Positions 6,013 to 8,629 of a stretch of DNA of 8,629 nucleotides are shown here, one piece after another. Both the position numbers and the translations under genes were made by a program. This DNA comes from Flammeovirgaceae bacterium UBA5867 (GTDB lineage Bacteria > Bacteroidota > Bacteroidia > Cytophagales > Cyclobacteriaceae). The notes beneath the pieces are model-generated. The model was not told the origin of the DNA. It searched no databases and saw only the letters and a program-made list of their open reading frames with translations. The stretch covers positions 1 to 8,629 of the forward strand of contig DJFR01000028.1 of assembly GCA_002432545.1 (NCBI GenBank). Reading direction: 5' to 3'. Every line of letters starts with the position of its first letter. Position 1 is the first letter of the stretch.

Positions 6013-6020
6013 TAGTTTTG
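6013..6020 (+). promoter_or_regulatory. Candidate Bacteroidota -7 promoter element
   Basis: TAGTTTTG matches the Bacteroidota consensus TAnnTTTG exactly and ends 24 bases before the ATG at 6045, which would leave a short leader. No TTTG-type -33 box lies at the usual 17-21-bp spacing; the only TTTTGAC nearby (6000-6006) is too close. Partial support only. Confidence 0.4.
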
Positions 6021-6044
6021 GGGAAATATAAAACACATTTTCCT

Positions 6045-7022
6045 ATGAAGATTTTTACATGGCGTAATGCCGCATTCTACTCCTTAGTAAGTGCAAGCTT
6101 GCTAACAGTTAGCTGTAAAGATGATGAAGAAACACCTCCCGTTATAACTGCATCTAATTTTGAAGTTACTGTAGACGAGAACATCGCTGCAGGTACTGAA
6201 TTGGGTACGCTTACAGTTACAGCAGACAAAGGCACTACAACCCTGTCTGTTCAATCGCAAAGCGCAACCGGTGCTATTGCCGTGGATGCTAACACAGGCA
6301 AAGTTACCGTTGGTGATGCTTCTAAATTTGATTATGAAACCAATACTGCTATAACAGCGGTAGTGCTTGCAAAAAACGCAGGCGTTGAAAAAACAATCAA
6401 CGTAAAAGTAAATCTGCAAAAAGTAATCTGGGAAGGTGCAGCGTTAACCTTCACCAAAGAAGCCGGCAGCGATTGGACATTGGCTGCGAACCAGGATAAG
6501 ATTACCAACAAAGTAATTCTGACTCGTCAAAGCAAAGGCCCTATCTATAATTACCAGTGGTGGCAGGATAACTTCCAGAGCGATGCTACCTATTTAGATC
6601 TAAGCGATGATTTCTGGAACAATACAGATTCTGAAAGAGAATTTACACGTGAAGGCGGTACAAAAGGTATTCGCTGGGCACTTCTGGATGACACTGGCTC
6701 CACTACAGACACTTGGGACAACTTTGAACTATATGGAACGTTAGGAGATCCTACGCATTTCTATAGTCTGCATAACATTGCTTCGATCATTACCAGACTG
6801 GAAGGTGAAAATCTGGTAACAGGTGTTCCTGATAACTTCGGTCTTGAAATGGAAGGTGGCGAGGTTGATGAAAATACCGGTACCGATATGCCTTTGCTGG
6901 TAGGCAAAAAACTTGGTGTATGGCTGGTAGAAGAAGATATATACTTCACACTGACGTTCACAAAATGGGGATCAGGATCTACTGATAACAGTATTTCTTA
7001 TACGCGCTCAACAAAAGACTAA
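6045..7022 (+). CDS. Surface lipoprotein with cadherin-like domain
   Basis: A 325-residue exported lipoprotein. Residues 1-23 form a signal peptide ending in L-L-T-V-S before C24. The residues after the cysteine, KDDEE (25-29), fit the Bacteroidota lipoprotein export signal (K followed by acidic residues) that sends lipoproteins to the cell surface. Residues 33-126 look like one cadherin-type Ig-like repeat: V-D-E-N at 43-46, V-D-A-N-T-G-K-V-T-V (80-89) and F-D-Y-E-T (96-100). Residues 128-322 form a second, beta-rich domain opening with F-T-K-E-A-G-S-D-W and A-N-Q-D-K-I-T, rich in W and D, and ending I-S-Y-T-R-S-T. I recall similar C-terminal blocks in secreted Bacteroidota proteins but cannot name a function. 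A TTG at 6018 would add nine residues, but ATG 6045 gives the proper signal peptide. Adhesion or glycan or calcium binding is possible. The gene appears monocistronic and ends at a strong terminator. Confidence 0.82.
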   Translation: MKIFTWRNAAFYSLVSASLLTVSCKDDEETPPVITASNFEVTVDENIAAGTELGTLTVTADKGTTTLSVQSQSATGAIAVDANTGKVTVGDASKFDYETNTAITAVVLAKNAGVEKTINVKVNLQKVIWEGAALTFTKEAGSDWTLAANQDKITNKVILTRQSKGPIYNYQWWQDNFQSDATYLDLSDDFWNNTDSEREFTREGGTKGIRWALLDDTGSTTDTWDNFELYGTLGDPTHFYSLHNIASIITRLEGENLVTGVPDNFGLEMEGGEVDENTGTDMPLLVGKKLGVWLVEEDIYFTLTFTKWGSGSTDNSISYTRSTKD

Positions 7023-7046
7023 GTATTTTTCGGATTGTTAATGGTT

Positions 7047-7077
7047 AGGGGCTTCACATGGAGCCCCTTTCTGTTTT
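7047..7077 (+). terminator. Intrinsic terminator after the lipoprotein gene
   Basis: AGGGGCT (7047-7053) pairs with AGCCCCT (7062-7068). A T-G and a C-G pair can extend the stem to 9-10 bp with an ACAT loop (7056-7059). TTTCTGTTTT (7068-7077) follows. It begins 25 bases after the stop codon and is the clearest terminator in the window. Confidence 0.87.
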
Positions 7078-7153
7078 ATGTCCTGCTGTCGATTGTAACA
7101 CTACTGGAAGCAAACAAAACAATTCTATATATTTAGATCATAATTGCTTTGAA

Positions 7154-7456
7154 ATGTCTGAACCCATCGACAGTACTCCGAAGAAAGAAAACAAGTTGGC
7201 TTCGCAAAGCAAGCAGGATATGATTTTCTTCGCGCTAAATTACTTTGTTCCGTTTTATGGACTTCGGATGGCACTTGAAGATTACCTGGCTACAGACAGA
7301 ATGCCCCTGACCTATATATTCTTATTAGGCTTGTTAGGTGCTATCATTACGGTGCCGGCAACGCTGGCTACACGGCATAAAAAACTTCAGGTTAAAATTT
7401 TTGCATCTGGCGTTCTTCTGCTGGTTATGATCCTTATCAATTTATACTTAGTGTAA
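7154..7456 (+). CDS. Small membrane protein, function unknown
   Basis: A 100-residue protein I do not recognise. A polar, lysine-rich N-terminus (1-22) is followed by hydrophobic segments at about 23-42 (containing N-Y-F-V-P-F-Y-G), 52-72 and 79-99. The short loop T-R-H-K-K-L-Q between the last two is positive and probably cytoplasmic. The frame is open upstream to an ATG at 7058, but that codon lies inside the terminator hairpin of the previous gene, and the 32 extra residues (three cysteines, no membrane character) look non-coding. I therefore choose ATG 7154. TATATTTA at 7128-7135 is one base off the TAnnTTTG promoter element and would suit this start. No partner gene is evident. Confidence 0.6.
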   Translation: MSEPIDSTPKKENKLASQSKQDMIFFALNYFVPFYGLRMALEDYLATDRMPLTYIFLLGLLGAIITVPATLATRHKKLQVKIFASGVLLLVMILINLYLV

Positions 7457-7467
7457 ACGATACCATG

Positions 7468-7512
7468 CTGGAGACTGATGACATTGGGGCACAAGTCGGA
7501 GACTTCCTCCAG
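7468..7512. repeat. REP-like hairpin between convergent genes
   Basis: The core is AAGTC (7493-7497) / GACTT (7501-7505) with a 3-nt loop GGA. The arms CTGGAG (7468-7473) and CTCCAG (7507-7512) enclose it. The 7-mer GGAGACT occurs twice (7470-7476 and 7498-7504) and also within the RAYT right end (954-960). The short loop and intergenic position between convergent stop codons fit a solitary REP-type element, or a bidirectional transcription stop without a T-run. Its sequence differs from the RAYT hairpins, so membership in that family is unproven. Confidence 0.4.
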
Positions 7513-7513
7513 T

Positions 7514-8629
7514 TTACTCGGCTATAAATGGAGAAGCTGGTAGGCCTTCGCGATTATACAGATTTGCTCCTTGTGGATTGTCCATCCAGGCGTATCGAAT
7601 AACCACAGGGCTCTTTACCTGTTCACTCCACACGGTAATTTTATTGCCTGTAATTTTGGTTTGGGCTTGAAAAAACTTTTTATCAGCTCCTGCTATTTCA
7701 AAATATTTTAAAGACTCGTTGTTTTTTGAAATTAGTCCACTACCGACACTTGTGAAGTGTAGAATAATTTTATCTCCCTTTATTTCTTTTGATCGGTATA
7801 TAGGTCCGGAGTATACCACTTTTTTATCACCATAGGCTATATATTGAGCTGCAAGTGCAAGGCGCTTTCCTACATCTTCTTTGTTCAAAGGGTGAAGATC
7901 ATTCCACTCCCCTATATCTATTGTCACGGCCATGCCGGTGTTGGGGACCGACAGTGTTTTTAATTGAGCATCTCGCAATTGCGACCAACCACTTTCTGAA
8001 GATGCAATGGGTGCATAGTTACTCAATTGTACATATAGAAACGGAAAACTACCTTGATTCCAATGTTTACGCCAATCTTCAATCATTGTGCTAAATATAG
8101 CCTGATATGTATCGGCTCGGGCAGTATTGGATTCTCCCTGATACCATATTACTCCTTTAATCGGAACATGGAGCAGTGGTGATATCATTGCATTGAAGAG
8201 GCCTCCGGGTTTGTATTGCAGAAAGGTTGTAGGTGCCAATGATTGAGCTGTTGTGCCCACCTGGTATTTCCACGAGCCTCTCAGATCGATTGTGGCTGTT
8301 CCATCGGTTATCTGATAAGCTTTATCCTCTACAAAGCCGCCTTTACCTGTTGTATTGATAACCCGTATCACAATTACATTTTTGCCTGGCTTAAGTATCT
8401 GTTCCGGTATAGTATATCTGCGAGGTGGATATCGATATCCTGTGGTACCTACCATTTTGCCATTTACGTATACCGAGTCACTATCCACAATACAACCGAG
8501 GTATAGTTTAACGGGCTTACCCACCATTGTAGCGGGAACAGTGAATTCCTTTCTGAACCAAACCACTCCGTTTAAATCATTCAGTCCCTGGTTATGCCAA
8601 TAGCCGGGTATATTCATAACAGGCCAGTG
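7514..8629 (-). CDS. Sialate O-acetylesterase, C-terminal part (cut by window edge)
   Basis: The frame stays open to the right edge, where it reads H-W-P-V before M-N-I-P-G-Y-W. The Met at 8617 is therefore internal and the N-terminus is missing; full family members have roughly 500-700 residues. Counting from that Met, residues about 15-118 form a galactose-binding-like beta-sandwich inserted in the esterase domain (V-V-W-F-R-K-E-F, D-S-V-Y-V-N-G-K, L-K-P-G-K-N-V-I-V-I-R). The SGNH-type esterase then resumes with W-Y-Q-G-E-S-N (158-164). The catalytic D/H block D-I-G-E-W-N-D-L-H-P-L-N-K (234-246) carries the likely catalytic H242. The nucleophile serine (usually in GQSNM) should lie off-window. 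The enzyme removes O-acetyl groups from sialic acids or related glycans in the periplasm or outside the cell. It is convergent with the small membrane protein gene, and the stop is 57 bp from that gene's stop. Confidence 0.92.
   Translation of the reverse strand, partial: HWPVMNIPGYWHNQGLNDLNGVVWFRKEFTVPATMVGKPVKLYLGCIVDSDSVYVNGKMVGTTGYRYPPRRYTIPEQILKPGKNVIVIRVINTTGKGGFVEDKAYQITDGTATIDLRGSWKYQVGTTAQSLAPTTFLQYKPGGLFNAMISPLLHVPIKGVIWYQGESNTARADTYQAIFSTMIEDWRKHWNQGSFPFLYVQLSNYAPIASSESGWSQLRDAQLKTLSVPNTGMAVTIDIGEWNDLHPLNKEDVGKRLALAAQYIAYGDKKVVYSGPIYRSKEIKGDKIILHFTSVGSGLISKNNESLKYFEIAGADKKFFQAQTKITGNKITVWSEQVKSPVVIRYAWMDNPQGANLYNREGLPASPFIAE

Noticed and set aside
6018..6044. TTG start at 6018 for the lipoprotein
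   Set aside because: It would place nine polar residues before the signal peptide and overlaps the TAGTTTTG promoter-like element. ATG 6045 gives a standard lipoprotein signal.
7058..7153. Longer start (ATG 7058) for the small membrane protein
   Set aside because: This ATG lies in the loop of the strong terminator hairpin of the preceding gene, and the extra residues show no protein-like character. ATG 7154 is a better start.
7855..8603. Plus-strand open frames inside the esterase gene
   Set aside because: They are antisense to a clear sialate O-acetylesterase and have no protein features of their own.
8615..8617. Met at 8617 as the real start of the esterase
   Set aside because: The frame is open to the edge with the family-typical residues H-W-P-V before it, and the catalytic serine region must lie upstream. 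The gene is partial.

Overview
The window looks like a chromosomal accessory segment from a Bacteroidota genome (Chitinophagaceae- or Cytophagales-like; genus not resolvable). This rests on a TonB-dependent receptor with an N-terminal CarboxypepD_reg-like extension, a lipoprotein whose cysteine is followed by an acidic export signal (CKDDEE), a TAnnTTTG-type promoter element, almost no Shine-Dalgarno sequences, and a sialate O-acetylesterase of the kind common in glycan-foraging Bacteroidota.

Left part (1-1230): a REP/RAYT locus. An intact Y1 (HUH) REP-associated tyrosine transposase (318-914) lies between a left and a right palindromic hairpin in inverted orientation. Just upstream, the left hairpin, leader and first codons of the same gene occur a second time as a broken copy (66-219). 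The window itself opens inside a further right-end hairpin (1-25). The hairpin copies differ by base changes that keep the pairing and share a single-base bulge and a 3-nt loop. A degenerate relic of the hairpin core lies downstream, near 1095.

Middle part (1231-5622): a small membrane protein of the T4 Imm-like superinfection immunity family with a C-terminal zinc ribbon (1231-1515), a 409-bp gap with inverted repeats and a structured leader, then a probable two-gene iron operon. The first gene is an outer-membrane TonB-dependent siderophore receptor (1925-4378). The second, 14 bp downstream, is an inner-membrane PepSY-TM protein (4393-5622). The receptor would bring ferric siderophore into the periplasm, and the PepSY protein may reduce or process it at the inner membrane.

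Right part (5623-8629): a 422-bp gap ending in a promoter-like element, a surface lipoprotein with a cadherin-like domain (6045-7022) closed by a strong intrinsic terminator, a 100-aa membrane protein of unknown function (7154-7456), and, convergent with it, the C-terminal part of a sialate O-acetylesterase that runs off the right edge (7514-8629, minus strand). A lone hairpin with a 3-nt loop sits between the two convergent genes.

I do not see a clearly new multi-gene system. The most unusual material is the tandemly duplicated REP/RAYT unit with covarying hairpins, followed by the Imm-zinc ribbon protein beside it.
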